Origin: JBMDXB01 sp048594975
GTDB taxonomy: Bacteria > Acidobacteriota > Vicinamibacteria > Vicinamibacterales > 2-12-FULL-66-21
DNA length: 58,600 bases
NCBI GenBank assembly: GCA_048594975.1
Contig: JBMDXQ010000100.1
Location: forward strand, 1-58,600
Direction of reading: 5' to 3'
Shown here one piece after another: positions 50,415 through 58,600 of this stretch. Within the stretch, counting starts at the first letter, position 1. Every line of letters starts with the position of its first letter. The position numbers were made by a program, and so were the translations under genes. The notes under the pieces are model-generated. The model was not told the origin of the DNA and did no database searches. It saw only the letters and a list, made by a program, of their open reading frames with translations.

Positions 50415-53159
50415 TCAGCGCCCGACTTTCCAGAGGCCGTTCAGCCAGACGCCGACTTCAGCGGCGTTGTCCCCATCGAAGTCGCCGATTGTCGGGACCA
50501 CGCCGTGCCCCCAGAGGACGACGCCCGGACCGCCGGACGAGCAGAACAGAAACCACTCGCCGGTAGACCGCCGGAGGACTGCCACGTCCGCCCTGCGGTC
50601 GCCGTCGTAATCAGCCGGAATGGGCATGTCGAGGAGCGAGGGTTGACCCCAGGCGTAATGGAAGGCGGCCGCGCCCGATGCCGGCTGCACGAACCACTCC
50701 CCCGTCGCGTGACGGTACACCGCGTAATCCGTGGTACCGTCGCCGTCGTAGTCAGCCGGCACGGGTTGATCGCCGAGCGACGGCACACCCCACCACCAGA
50801 CGAATATGGCGCCGGACGGGCGGAGGATGAACCACTCCCCCGTTGAAGAGCGGTACACCGCGATATTGGCCCTGCCGTCGCCGTCGTAGTCTCCCGGTAT
50901 CGGCACGTCGCCCAACGCCGGCTGCCCCCACGCCGTCACCTGCACACGATTGTCCCGCGAGCAGATGATGAACCACACTCCGGTGGTCTGGCGGTAGACT
51001 GCGATGTCGGCCCTGCCGTCGCCGTCGAAATCGGCATGCACGGGCATGTCGCCCAATGTGTGCATGCCCCACTGCCTGCTCCGCGTGGCCCCGGTTGACG
51101 ACTCGATGATGTACCAGATGCCGTTCGAGGGCCGATACACGGCGGTATCCGTCCGACGATCACCGTCGTAGTCAGCGGTGACCGGCACGTCACCCCACAG
51201 GCCCCAGTTGCGCGGACCCGTCACCTCGGCGGTGCGCGTCGCGACCGCGGGCGACGACGTGAGCGTGTAGACGACGCGTTGCGTCGGGCTGACGTCCCTC
51301 GTGCCAGAATCCCCGGAGATCGTTCCCACCCCCGAGATCGTGACGTTCGTCGCCCGCCCGACCGTCCACGACAGGACGCTTGGCCCGACCGCCGGCGTCG
51401 CCATGAACGACGCGAACACCGGACCGGCGGTGTCGTTTCCCGAGTTGCGCGGGAGCGCGTTGAAGGCGCTGATGCCGGTCACGAACGGGTTGGCGCCGCA
51501 CGACACGTAAATCGGCGTCGATCCCACGATGTGGTTGCCCGTGTAGGCGAGCATCGCCGCGGTTGGACCACCCGCGTAACAATTGGCTCGCTCCCCGATC
51601 TGCGCGTGACCGTTCGCCACGTTGTCCGCGATGAAGCTGTTCTGCACGGTCCCGGATACGAACCCCTCTGAGGGAGTGTTATCGCCGATGTAGAGGGCGC
51701 CGCCGGCCAATGCGGAGTTGCGATAAAGGCTGGACTGGCGGACCGTCAGCACCGCCGCCCCGTTGTTCGCGTGGATCCCGCCGCCCACCCCCGCGGTAGG
51801 CGAGGCGGTGTTGTGCGCAATCGTCGTCGCGGTTATCGTCGCCGTCGAGACCCCGTTGACGTGCAGGCCGCCGCCGCCGAGGGTTGCGCTGTTGGCGAGC
51901 ACCTGGCTGTTGGACATGGTCAACGCCGAACGCTCGACGTAGAACCCACCGCCGAACCGGGCCGAACCGTTGCCGCTGATCAGCGAGGCATCGACCACGA
52001 GCGCGGTCTTGGCAGCGCTCCACGGGCTGCAACCACACATGAGGTCGCCATTCACGTAGATCCCGCCGCCACCCGCCGACGCGGAATTGTTACGGATGAC
52101 AGTGTCGGTCACCGTGACCGACGCCGCCTGGAAACCCGCGGCCACGTTCGAGCTTGCCGCGATGCCGCCCCCCATGCCGCCCAGGCCCCCAGGATCCTGC
52201 GCCTGGTTGCCCTGCACGATCGAGCTCGCGAGTACCAGCCGCGCGCGAAACAGGTTGATGCCGCCGCCGGTCTGCGCCGAGTTGTTGCTGATGGTCGTTC
52301 GCGTGACGTAGGCGAGCGCATTGTTCTCGACGTGGATCGCGCCGCCTTCGGTCGGATTGGACGATGGCGAGAACCGGCGCGCCACGTTGCCGGAAAACGT
52401 CGAGTCCTCGATGACCAGCGTCGCGGTCCCGTGCGAGCCCGGGGTGCCTGGCCAGAGGCCTATGTGCATGATCGCGCCGCCGGCGAAGGTCGACTGGTTC
52501 CCCGTGAACACACACTGCCGGAACGTGGGCGAGGCGTCGTTGACCGACACAGCTCCCCCGAACCCGAACTCGTACTGGTCCCCTGAGCGGTTGTTGACGA
52601 ACTGCGTGTTCGTGAAAGTCGGGTGGGCGCCGCCGACAATCACAACGGCACCGCCACCCCCTCCACCGGTGGCGACGTTGCCGCGGAACACGCAGGTGTC
52701 GAACGACACGACCGAGCCGCTGATCGCTCCACCCCCGCCGGTAGGCGCGGCGTTGCTGAGAAACTGACACTGGACGAACGCGACGGAGCTGGACTGGTCG
52801 ATGGTGAAGCCGCCGCCCTGGCCGCTGACACCGCTTCCGCCCTGAAACGTCAGGCCTTCAAAGCGGATGCTGCCCGTCGCGTTGAGCACGCGAACGATGG
52901 AACCGGCACTTCCCGGCGGAGGCTGAACGATCGTCGAGCCAGCTCCGGCGACTCCACGGATGGTCAGCGATTTACTGGTCCAGTTGATGAGCAGATGCTC
53001 GGAATAGACGCCGGGCTGGACGTCAATTGTCGTTCCGCTCGGAGCCCACGTGATCGCCGCCTGGATGGTTGGATAGTCGCCGGGAACGGTGGCGGCGAAC
53101 GCGGTCGTCGCCACTGATGAAAAACTCAACAATAGCGTGACGATAGCGCGCACCTTCAT
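50415..53159 (-). CDS. Secreted beta-helix protein with C-terminal VCBS/FG-GAP repeats
   Basis: A 914-residue exported protein. Signal peptide MKVRAIVTLLLSFSSVATTA then FA; PGDYPTIQAAITWAPSGTTI starts a right-handed parallel beta-helix (about 25-560) rich in Asn, Gly and Ser with repeating GGGI/GGAI turns, as in polysaccharide-binding or lyase-like proteins. A linker of about 90 residues leads to six VCBS-type units (651-914) of the form PVPADYDGDGRADIAVYR and STGEWF. I see no lyase catalytic residues, so an adhesin or glycan-binding protein is more likely. AAGGA lies eight bases before the ATG. The VCBS part resembles the fragment at the right edge (58366-58600). Confidence 0.87.
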   Translation of the reverse strand: MKVRAIVTLLLSFSSVATTAFAATVPGDYPTIQAAITWAPSGTTIDVQPGVYSEHLLINWTSKSLTIRGVAGAGSTIVQPPPGSAGSIVRVLNATGSIRFEGLTFQGGSGVSGQGGGFTIDQSSSVAFVQCQFLSNAAPTGGGGAISGSVVSFDTCVFRGNVATGGGGGGAVVIVGGAHPTFTNTQFVNNRSGDQYEFGFGGAVSVNDASPTFRQCVFTGNQSTFAGGAIMHIGLWPGTPGSHGTATLVIEDSTFSGNVARRFSPSSNPTEGGAIHVENNALAYVTRTTISNNSAQTGGGINLFRARLVLASSIVQGNQAQDPGGLGGMGGGIAASSNVAAGFQAASVTVTDTVIRNNSASAGGGGIYVNGDLMCGCSPWSAAKTALVVDASLISGNGSARFGGGFYVERSALTMSNSQVLANSATLGGGGLHVNGVSTATITATTIAHNTASPTAGVGGGIHANNGAAVLTVRQSSLYRNSALAGGALYIGDNTPSEGFVSGTVQNSFIADNVANGHAQIGERANCYAGGPTAAMLAYTGNHIVGSTPIYVSCGANPFVTGISAFNALPRNSGNDTAGPVFASFMATPAVGPSVLSWTVGRATNVTISGVGTISGDSGTRDVSPTQRVVYTLTSSPAVATRTAEVTGPRNWGLWGDVPVTADYDGDRRTDTAVYRPSNGIWYIIESSTGATRSRQWGMHTLGDMPVHADFDGDGRADIAVYRQTTGVWFIICSRDNRVQVTAWGQPALGDVPIPGDYDGDGRANIAVYRSSTGEWFILRPSGAIFVWWWGVPSLGDQPVPADYDGDGTTDYAVYRHATGEWFVQPASGAAAFHYAWGQPSLLDMPIPADYDGDRRADVAVLRRSTGEWFLFCSSGGPGVVLWGHGVVPTIGDFDGDNAAEVGVWLNGLWKVGR
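50418..51209 (-). repeat. Six VCBS/FG-GAP repeat units of about 46 residues
   Basis: Units of 45, 47, 46, 47, 46 and 33 residues share the pattern WG-x-LGD-PVPADYDGDG-ADIAVYR-STGEWF. The first five are complete with a DYDGD-type calcium loop; the last is shortened and closes the protein. The repeats are similar but not identical at DNA level, for example the recurring GTCGCCGTCGTA on the plus strand. Confidence 0.8.
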
Positions 53160-53415
53160 GCCGAAATCCTTTAAGAGGTTTCTGGTCGCCTGACTGCCTC
53201 AGTGGCGTGGCGGTGCTGGGTGCAAAGGACCTGCCGCACGGTCCGCTCCCGGCATGCCGCTGTAGACAAATGGGATAACGCGCGGAGCGCGCGGCGATCA
53301 CCCTGGCTCCACTGTTCGCGATCGACTCGCGAACGACAATACTGGCGTGGCTTCTGATCGAGTCGGCGCCCTGGCGGGGATCAGCGAGTCATCCCTGGAT
53401 ACGGCGCCGGCGGTG
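53160..53415. other. Gap between wzm and the beta-helix gene with a hairpin
   Basis: 256 bases without a gene. GTTCGCG (53314-53320) and CGCGAAC (53328-53334) form a 7-bp hairpin about 80 bases after the wzm stop on the minus strand, a possible weak terminator without a T-run. The ribosome site AAGGA of the beta-helix gene lies at the left end. Confidence 0.4.
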
Positions 53416-54255
53416 CTACAACACCTCGACGAACGCACTCTTCGAACGGCGAAAGAACCAGTGCCCGACGAGAAACGCCGTGACGGCCACGAAGCCGAGA
53501 ATGACGAAGTGGTCGACCGCGGGCATCCGTCGCTCCAGAATCAGCGAACGATAGCTCTCTACGGCATGGTAGAGGGGGTTTACGGTCAGCATCCACTGGA
53601 CCCGCGCCGGAATGGCCTCGGGGGGATAGAAGATCGGCGTCAGGAACATCCACAGCGTCATCGCCAGCCCCAGCACCTGCCCGACGTCGCGGAGGAACAC
53701 GTTGAGGCTCGCGACGAACCAGCCGAATCCCATCGTGAGCATCACCTGCAGGACGACGACGACGGGCAGCGCGAGCAGCGTCACGCTCAGGCCGCCGTAG
53801 AACAACTGCACCGTGATGAGGAGCACGGCCAGGCCGACCGATTCCATCACCAGCGCCGACAGGACAGCGAACGCAGGAAGGATTTCCGACGGGAACACCA
53901 CCTTTTTGATGAGGTGCGCGTGTTCCAGGATCACGTTCGACGAACGCATCACGCCTTCCGAGAACGCAATCCAAGGCAGCATGCCGCAGAACAGGTAGAG
54001 GGCGAAGCTCTTCGTCGACGAAGTGTCGCCCAGCCTGATCTTGAGCACGTAGGAAAAGACGAACGTGTACAGCATCAACAGGGTCAACGGCTGGATGATC
54101 GCCCACGACAGTCCGAGGACCGACGTGACGTAACGTCCGTGGATATCGCGTCGGACGAAGGCGTAGATCGTGCGGCGATGAACGGCCAGGAGGCGAAACG
54201 GCGAGAGCAGCACGTCGGCTGGCCCGAGCCCACGCCGGCTTCCTCCGCGAACCAT
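53416..54255 (-). CDS. wzm: Glycan ABC transporter permease (Wzm)
   Basis: A 279-residue ABC-2 permease. LAVHRRTIYAFVRRDIHGRY followed by VTSVLGLSWAIIQPLTLLML is the hallmark N-terminus; six membrane helices follow, with GMLPWIAFSEGVMRSSNVIL and FLTPIFYPPEAIPARVQWML, then NPLYHAVESYRSLIL. Ends FFRRSKSAFVEVL. It pairs with Wzt (35522-36811) to export the finished glycan across the inner membrane. The ATG at 54255 gives the usual family length; an in-frame ATG at 54369 would add 38 residues and would overlap the start codon of the divergent glycosyltransferase. Neither has a good ribosome site. Unusually, wzt is not adjacent. Confidence 0.9.
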   Translation of the reverse strand: MVRGGSRRGLGPADVLLSPFRLLAVHRRTIYAFVRRDIHGRYVTSVLGLSWAIIQPLTLLMLYTFVFSYVLKIRLGDTSSTKSFALYLFCGMLPWIAFSEGVMRSSNVILEHAHLIKKVVFPSEILPAFAVLSALVMESVGLAVLLITVQLFYGGLSVTLLALPVVVVLQVMLTMGFGWFVASLNVFLRDVGQVLGLAMTLWMFLTPIFYPPEAIPARVQWMLTVNPLYHAVESYRSLILERRMPAVDHFVILGFVAVTAFLVGHWFFRRSKSAFVEVL

Positions 54256-54367
54256 GTCGGCCGTCGCAGCTGCCCGGCCGGAGAGAAGCGACACGTCGCG
54301 CGGATTGTACACCGTCCGATCGCGCAAGGTCGCGGCCTCGTGTGAGCTATCCTTGTGCGATTCTGCC

Positions 54368-56653
54368 ATGGTCCAGAGCCGAAACGGGGGCGCGTCGATC
54401 ATCATCCCGGTGTTCAACAGGCTGGCCTTCACCCGGCAGTGCCTCGACCGGATCGCGCGCCACACGACGGACGTCGCGCACGAAGTCATCATCGTGGACA
54501 ACGGATCGACCGACGGCACGCAGTCGTACTTCAGCCAGGCGGCCGCAGCGACGGGGCTCACCTACCTGCGCAACGAACGGAACCTCGGGTTCGCCCGGGC
54601 GAACAACCTCGGGGCACGTCTCGCGAAGTACGATCACCTGCTTTTCCTCAACAACGACACGCTGGTGGCGCCGGGCTGGCTCGGGGAGATGATGGCCCTC
54701 GCGCGGTCGGATGCGCGCGTCGGCATCGTCGGGATCAAGCAGCTCTTTCCGTATACCCGCACGGTCTATCACACCGGCATCGTCTTCACGCGCGGCCCGC
54801 GTCCGATACATCTCTATCCCTACGCCGACGGCGACGCGGTCCACGTCAACAGGCAGCGGGAGTACCAGGCGGTCAACGGTGCCTGCCTGCTCATCGGTGC
54901 AGAGCTGTTTGCCGCCTGCGGCGGATTCGACGAGGGGTACGTGAACGGCTACGAGGACGTCGACCTCTGCCTGGCGGTCAGGCAGCGTGGGTTGAAGGTC
55001 GTGTGCTGCACGAGGGCGTACATCTACCACTACGCGCAAATCAGCGAAGGACGCACCGCCGACGACGAACGCAACCTCGCCCGCCTCGTCTCGAAGCGGC
55101 GCGACGCCATCCGCGTCGACGAGGACGCCTACTTCCGGCAGGACGCGCGGGACATCGCCCGCTCCAGCCACGACCCCGGCCAGGCGCACCCTGCGCGCGT
55201 GGCGTCGCCTGACCACGGTGTCTCCTCCCCGTTCTGGCGAGGAATGCGGATCAGCGTGATCGTTCCCGTCGGCGATCGCGGCGAGTGCCTGCCGGCGCAG
55301 CTGCGGGCGCTGGCGAGCCAGACCATCCTCGCGGAGGAATTCGAGGCAATCGTCGTCGATTACGGTTCCGGCCCGGCGCCGCATGCGGTGGAGCTGGGCC
55401 TTCCGTACGCCGTGCACTACCATCGGTGCCGGGAGGGTTCACGAGCGGGCGACGCGCGCAATGCAGGCGTGAGTTACGCCCGTGGCGACCTGATCCTTTT
55501 CCTCGGCGAGGGCTGTGTCCCGGGCGAGCGACTGCTCGAAGAGCAACTGCTGACCCACGCCCGCGAGCCTGATCCCCGCATCGCCGTCGTCGGTCGGCTC
55601 GAATGGTCCGGTCCCTCGGCGAACGGGACGCTCCTCCAGGAGGTCTGCGTGCCGAGGGCGCACGTCCTCGACAGCGCGGTCGAGTCGGGGACAACGGGAG
55701 CGGAACTGACTCGTCTCGACGTCGGCAACGCGTCCTTCAAGAGGACTTTTCTGGCGGAGGCCTGGGCATCGGGGATCCGCTTCGATCCGAACCTGACACT
55801 CACCTCGTTCCAGGGAGCAGACCTGGCCGTGCGCCTGCAGGCCCGCGGCTTGCGCGTCCGTGACGCGCCGAACGCGCGCGCGTATCAGAACCCGCCGGAG
55901 CACGTCGAGAGCCTGCTCTCGCGCGACGACGCGGCTGGGGCGGATGCCGTCACGCTCTCCCGTGCGCATCCCGCACTGGCGCCTGCGCTGGACGTCGCGT
56001 GGATTTCGACGTCGGAGGAGAGCGCGCGACGGCTGGCCCGGCATCCGCAGCTGCGGCAGGCGATTGCGGATTTCGGCGCGCGAACGGACGAGCTGATAGT
56101 GGGGTTCGTCGAGAGCCTGGATGAATTGACTCGCCTCGAGCGCGAGCCTTCAGCTGAACCGGCAGCGAGCGGGATCGGGAATCAGCGGCTGCTCGGGGCA
56201 ACGCAAGCAACCGTGGGACTGGCGCGAGAGGTGCGCCGCACCAAAGGCAAGGTCCGTGCGTGGTTCGGGCACGCGCCGGATCCGGAACTAGCGAACGCCG
56301 CCGATCCGCTGATGGCAGCCACGCGCGCCATCGAATGGCTGGCCGCACCAGCCGGCGACCGCGCCAGGATTGCCGCCGCCTCCGGTTCCGACGAGACCGT
56401 GGCACTCCCCGGTAACAAGCTGGAAGGGCCAGAGCGCGGAATCGTGACCCGGCACGAGCTTCCCCGCGCGTATGCTCCAGGTGCCGACGCCATCCGCCGG
56501 ATGGTGATCATCGCGGTGAGCCGGAGCGGGATGAAGTCGCGGCTGCGGGCCGTCGACGCGCTCATCGAGGCCCGTCTGAGGCAACGGAGAAACGCCTGGT
56601 GGCTGGAACGATACCTGGCCCTTCGGGCTCGCCTGAGGCCCTTCGTCGTCTAG
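54368..56653 (+). CDS. Two-domain GT2 glycosyltransferase with degenerate second domain
   Basis: A 761-residue protein. Domain 1 (about 8-260) is an intact GT2: IIVDNGSTDGTQSYF (41-55), FLNNDTLVAPGW (93-104) and GGFDEGYVNGYEDVDLCLAV (185-204); it is very close to domain 1 of the protein at 32092-35529. Domain 2 (about 294-545) aligns with the third domain of that protein but has VVDYGSG for VVDDRST, LGEGCV (379-384) for IGDDIV and SFQGADLAVRL (480-490) for GYEDTELALRL, so its catalytic acids are gone. A helical C-terminus ends LRAVDALIEARLRQR. The start aligns with the paralogue. It probably adds one sugar; domain 2 may bind acceptor. Confidence 0.88.
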   Translation: MVQSRNGGASIIIPVFNRLAFTRQCLDRIARHTTDVAHEVIIVDNGSTDGTQSYFSQAAAATGLTYLRNERNLGFARANNLGARLAKYDHLLFLNNDTLVAPGWLGEMMALARSDARVGIVGIKQLFPYTRTVYHTGIVFTRGPRPIHLYPYADGDAVHVNRQREYQAVNGACLLIGAELFAACGGFDEGYVNGYEDVDLCLAVRQRGLKVVCCTRAYIYHYAQISEGRTADDERNLARLVSKRRDAIRVDEDAYFRQDARDIARSSHDPGQAHPARVASPDHGVSSPFWRGMRISVIVPVGDRGECLPAQLRALASQTILAEEFEAIVVDYGSGPAPHAVELGLPYAVHYHRCREGSRAGDARNAGVSYARGDLILFLGEGCVPGERLLEEQLLTHAREPDPRIAVVGRLEWSGPSANGTLLQEVCVPRAHVLDSAVESGTTGAELTRLDVGNASFKRTFLAEAWASGIRFDPNLTLTSFQGADLAVRLQARGLRVRDAPNARAYQNPPEHVESLLSRDDAAGADAVTLSRAHPALAPALDVAWISTSEESARRLARHPQLRQAIADFGARTDELIVGFVESLDELTRLEREPSAEPAASGIGNQRLLGATQATVGLAREVRRTKGKVRAWFGHAPDPELANAADPLMAATRAIEWLAAPAGDRARIAAASGSDETVALPGNKLEGPERGIVTRHELPRAYAPGADAIRRMVIIAVSRSGMKSRLRAVDALIEARLRQRRNAWWLERYLALRARLRPFVV

Positions 56654-56955
56654 CCGCATAATCCATGAATGCCGTGAGAGCTGAGTCGGGCGTTTCTTCG
56701 GAAACCGCTCCGCAGGCCGGAAAAATACTGCTCCGGCCTACCGTCGCGGAACGCGGCGCGCCGCCATTGCTCCACAGAGGTCCCCGCCGCGCGTGGTTTG
56801 CGCGGGGGGTGAGATTTAGGCCGGCGCGCCCTGTCGTTGGCCTGCGCAGCGTTTTTCGTGTGACCAAACGGCCTGCTCCGCATCGTTTCCGAAGCGAACT
56901 CCCGACTCGGCTCGCCGCCGCGTGAATTATCCGGGCCTAGCACGTGCCGATTCCG
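56654..56955 (+). other. Gap between two glycosyltransferase genes with a hairpin
   Basis: 302 bases. AGGCCGG (56714-56720) and CCGGCCT (56733-56739) form a 7-bp stem with a 12-base A-rich loop, a possible terminator of the upstream gene. A short plus-strand frame from 56665 is Arg/Pro-rich and not credible as protein. No clear promoter for the next gene. Confidence 0.4.
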
Positions 56956-58350
56956 ATGACGCCACCCGGCCAGGACCTCACGATCACGGCCATCGTCCCC
57001 ACCTTCAACCGGCGGGAACAGCTCCTCCGTTGTCTCGCCGCACTCGGCACGCAGTCCCTCCCAGCCAGTCGCTACGACATCGTCGTGGTCGACGACGGGT
57101 CGACGGACCGCAGCGGCGAGGCAGTCGGCAATCTGGCGCTGCCCGGTCCGGTTTCGTATTACGCGCAGGCCAACCTCGGTCCGGCGGCGGCGCGCAACCA
57201 CGGGATCTCGGTCGCACGAGGTGACCTGCTGTTGTTTCTCGGCGACGACGTCATCGCCGAGCCGCGCCTGCTCGAAGAGCACGTCGCCGCACACCAGCGC
57301 CACCCGGAGAGCGCCGCAGCCGTGCTCGGACGATTGGACTGGCCGGAATGGCGGCCTCGGACGGCGTTGATGGACTATGTGTGCGGCCCGGGCCAGCTGC
57401 AGTTCGCATTTGCGGACATCGGGCGGATGCCGCGCCTGGATTACCGGTTCTTCTACACGAGCAACGTCTCGCTCAAGCGCGCGTTCCTGGCCGACACGGG
57501 GGAGCTGTTCGACGAGACGTTCCGCTGCGCGGCGTTCGAAGACACCGAGCTCGCGTACCGCTTGCAGCAGCACGGGCTGAGGCTCCATTACGCCGACAGC
57601 GCTCGAGCGGTCCACGATCACGCCATCGACGTGGACGGCTTCGTCCGCCGGGAGGAGCGCGCCGGCGAGATGGCGGTCAACCTGTATCGCAAACACCCCG
57701 AGCTGGATCACGTGGCCCAGGTGCGCTCTCTGACCAAGCCACTCCAGGCCGTTGATCGGCTGATGGCATCCACCATCGTCGATCGGCTGGTCGAAGCAGC
57801 GGTACGAGCGGACGGAGTGTTACGCCGGATTGCGCAGGCGATCGACACCGCGGAGTACGAAAGCCCGCTTCCGGGGACGCCGAATCGGGCAGCGGTCGTG
57901 GCCACTGCCCTGCGCCACGACCTGTGGTTCGTCGTGTTCTCGGCCGCACGCCTCCGAGGCAAAGTCCGGGCGCTCGTCGGGCCGGCCGATGGCGCACGGC
58001 TCGCCGCCGCCGAGGCCCTGCTCTCCGGCATTCGCGAACTGGATTTTTTCGTTCGTGCCGCGCGACAGCTCGCCGCCATCGCGCAGCCGGACGACGCGGC
58101 GCTCCTGCCGTCGTTGGCGGCCGAAGCCGTGCATCTGAAACGGGAGGTCTCGACCCTCGTCGGAATGCGCTTGCTCGAGACGGGCGGCCTTCTGCGGCGG
58201 TTTCGGCGACTGGCGACACGGCCCAGCGTGTCCAGCGCGCTCCGTTCTCTGGACGTCTCCATCGAGGCCCGGCTGGAGGAGTGGAATCTCACACGAGCCC
58301 TCGCGCGCTACCGGGCGCTTCGCGGGGCCGTCAAGCGCCGGCTGTCGTGA
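56956..58350 (+). CDS. GT2 glycosyltransferase with C-terminal helical module
   Basis: A 464-residue protein. An intact GT2 domain shows AIVPTFNRREQLLRCLAALG, VVVDDGSTDRSG (D46, D47), LFLGDDVIAEPRLLEEHV (D97, D98) and CAAFEDTELAYRL (E195, D196). The segment MDYVCGPGQLQFAF, then PRLDYRFFYTSNVSLKRAFL, is nearly the same as in the third domain of the protein at 32092-35529. The C-terminal 150 residues are helical, with ARLRGKVRALVG and LRSLDVSIEARLEE matching the same two proteins. Start is the ATG at 56956; a GTG four codons earlier is possible. It has no membrane helix. Its fusion-free form suggests it is the stand-alone version of that third domain. Confidence 0.88.
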   Translation: MTPPGQDLTITAIVPTFNRREQLLRCLAALGTQSLPASRYDIVVVDDGSTDRSGEAVGNLALPGPVSYYAQANLGPAAARNHGISVARGDLLLFLGDDVIAEPRLLEEHVAAHQRHPESAAAVLGRLDWPEWRPRTALMDYVCGPGQLQFAFADIGRMPRLDYRFFYTSNVSLKRAFLADTGELFDETFRCAAFEDTELAYRLQQHGLRLHYADSARAVHDHAIDVDGFVRREERAGEMAVNLYRKHPELDHVAQVRSLTKPLQAVDRLMASTIVDRLVEAAVRADGVLRRIAQAIDTAEYESPLPGTPNRAAVVATALRHDLWFVVFSAARLRGKVRALVGPADGARLAAAEALLSGIRELDFFVRAARQLAAIAQPDDAALLPSLAAEAVHLKREVSTLVGMRLLETGGLLRRFRRLATRPSVSSALRSLDVSIEARLEEWNLTRALARYRALRGAVKRRLS

Positions 58351-58365
58351 GGCCTGACCTCACGG

Positions 58366-58600
58366 TCATCGGGAGCCTCCCGTGACCGGGATATCTCCGG
58401 CGGCGCCCCACGTCACGACGAACATGGTCCCGGTCGTGCTCCGCAGCTGATACCAAGTCCCCGTCGACGGTCGATACACGGCGATGTCGGCGCGCCCGTC
58501 ACCGTCGTAGTCGGCCGGGACTGACACGTCGCCAGGCGACCACCCCCATGGCGCCACGGTCACGGCACCGGTACCCGTGGTGCTCCGGGCGACGTACCAC
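58366..58600 (-). CDS. C-terminal end of a VCBS/FG-GAP repeat protein, cut by window edge
   Basis: The last 77 residues of a protein entering from the right edge on the minus strand. They contain WGWSPGDVSVPADYDGDGRA, DIAVYRPSTGTWYQLRSTTG and a final half unit WGAAGDIPVTGGSR before the stop at 58366. An incomplete earlier unit ends at the window edge (WYVARSTTGTGAVTV). The repeat type is that of the protein at 50415-53159, so a second secreted VCBS protein flanks the glycan locus. It converges with the glycosyltransferase gene, 15 bases apart. Confidence 0.85.
   Translation of the reverse strand, partial: WYVARSTTGTGAVTVAPWGWSPGDVSVPADYDGDGRADIAVYRPSTGTWYQLRSTTGTMFVVTWGAAGDIPVTGGSR

Noticed and set aside
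56665..56925. An 86-codon plus-strand frame between two glycosyltransferases
   Set aside because: Arg/Pro/Ala-rich, no ribosome site, no homology pattern; treated as intergenic.

Overview
The window is uniformly high-GC bacterial chromosome. I see no rRNA, tRNA, insertion sequence, CRISPR array or phage gene. The gene families point to an Acidobacteriota-type genome, most like the Vicinamibacteria: two ASPIC/UnbV (CRTAC1) proteins, a pentaheme cytochrome with TPR repeats, paired sulfatases, an ADOP-type duplicated orphan permease and many VCBS/FG-GAP proteins. The taxonomic placement is inference from gene content only.

Left third (1-22.5 kb), housekeeping and catabolic envelope functions. 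On the minus strand a pentaheme cytochrome/TPR protein is followed three bases later by a CRTAC1 protein cut by the left edge. Upstream of them lies a two-gene sulfatase operon. A divergent plus-strand run encodes a NarL-type sensor kinase and regulator, a Tat-exported CRTAC1 protein coupled to the regulator by a GTGA overlap, an FKBP lipoprotein and a PQQ-type beta-propeller. Then come a frameshifted VCBS relic, an ADOP permease, a lone MreB, an outer-membrane barrel, a TPR protein, a glycine-zipper lipoprotein with a strong two-way terminator, and an M48 metalloprotease.

Right two thirds (22.7-58.6 kb), a large surface-glycan locus of the ABC-transporter-dependent type. It has nucleotide-sugar genes (rfbA, rfbC; later a nucleotidyltransferase, a 4,6-dehydratase and a reductase/epimerase), an initiating WecA-like phosphotransferase fused to a FlaA1/CapD-like membrane-Rossmann half, several multi-domain glycosyltransferases, five methyltransferases, Wzt with a C-terminal glycan-recognition domain, and Wzm about 17 kb away. 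It also holds two tandemly duplicated large membrane proteins, secreted proteins (an orphan 153-residue protein, a degenerate trypsin-fold protein, a beta-helix/VCBS protein) and, at the right edge, the end of another VCBS protein.

The most interesting reading is a chain-length and termination module. A methyltransferase joined to a long coiled coil, with near-identical 33-bp repeats coding for 11-residue coils, looks like a simplified WbdD-style molecular ruler. Wzt carries the domain that could recognise the capped end. Around this, glycosyltransferase domains have been duplicated, fused, truncated and catalytically disabled, which suggests rapid modular evolution of the glycan. All functional links are inference from domain content and gene order.
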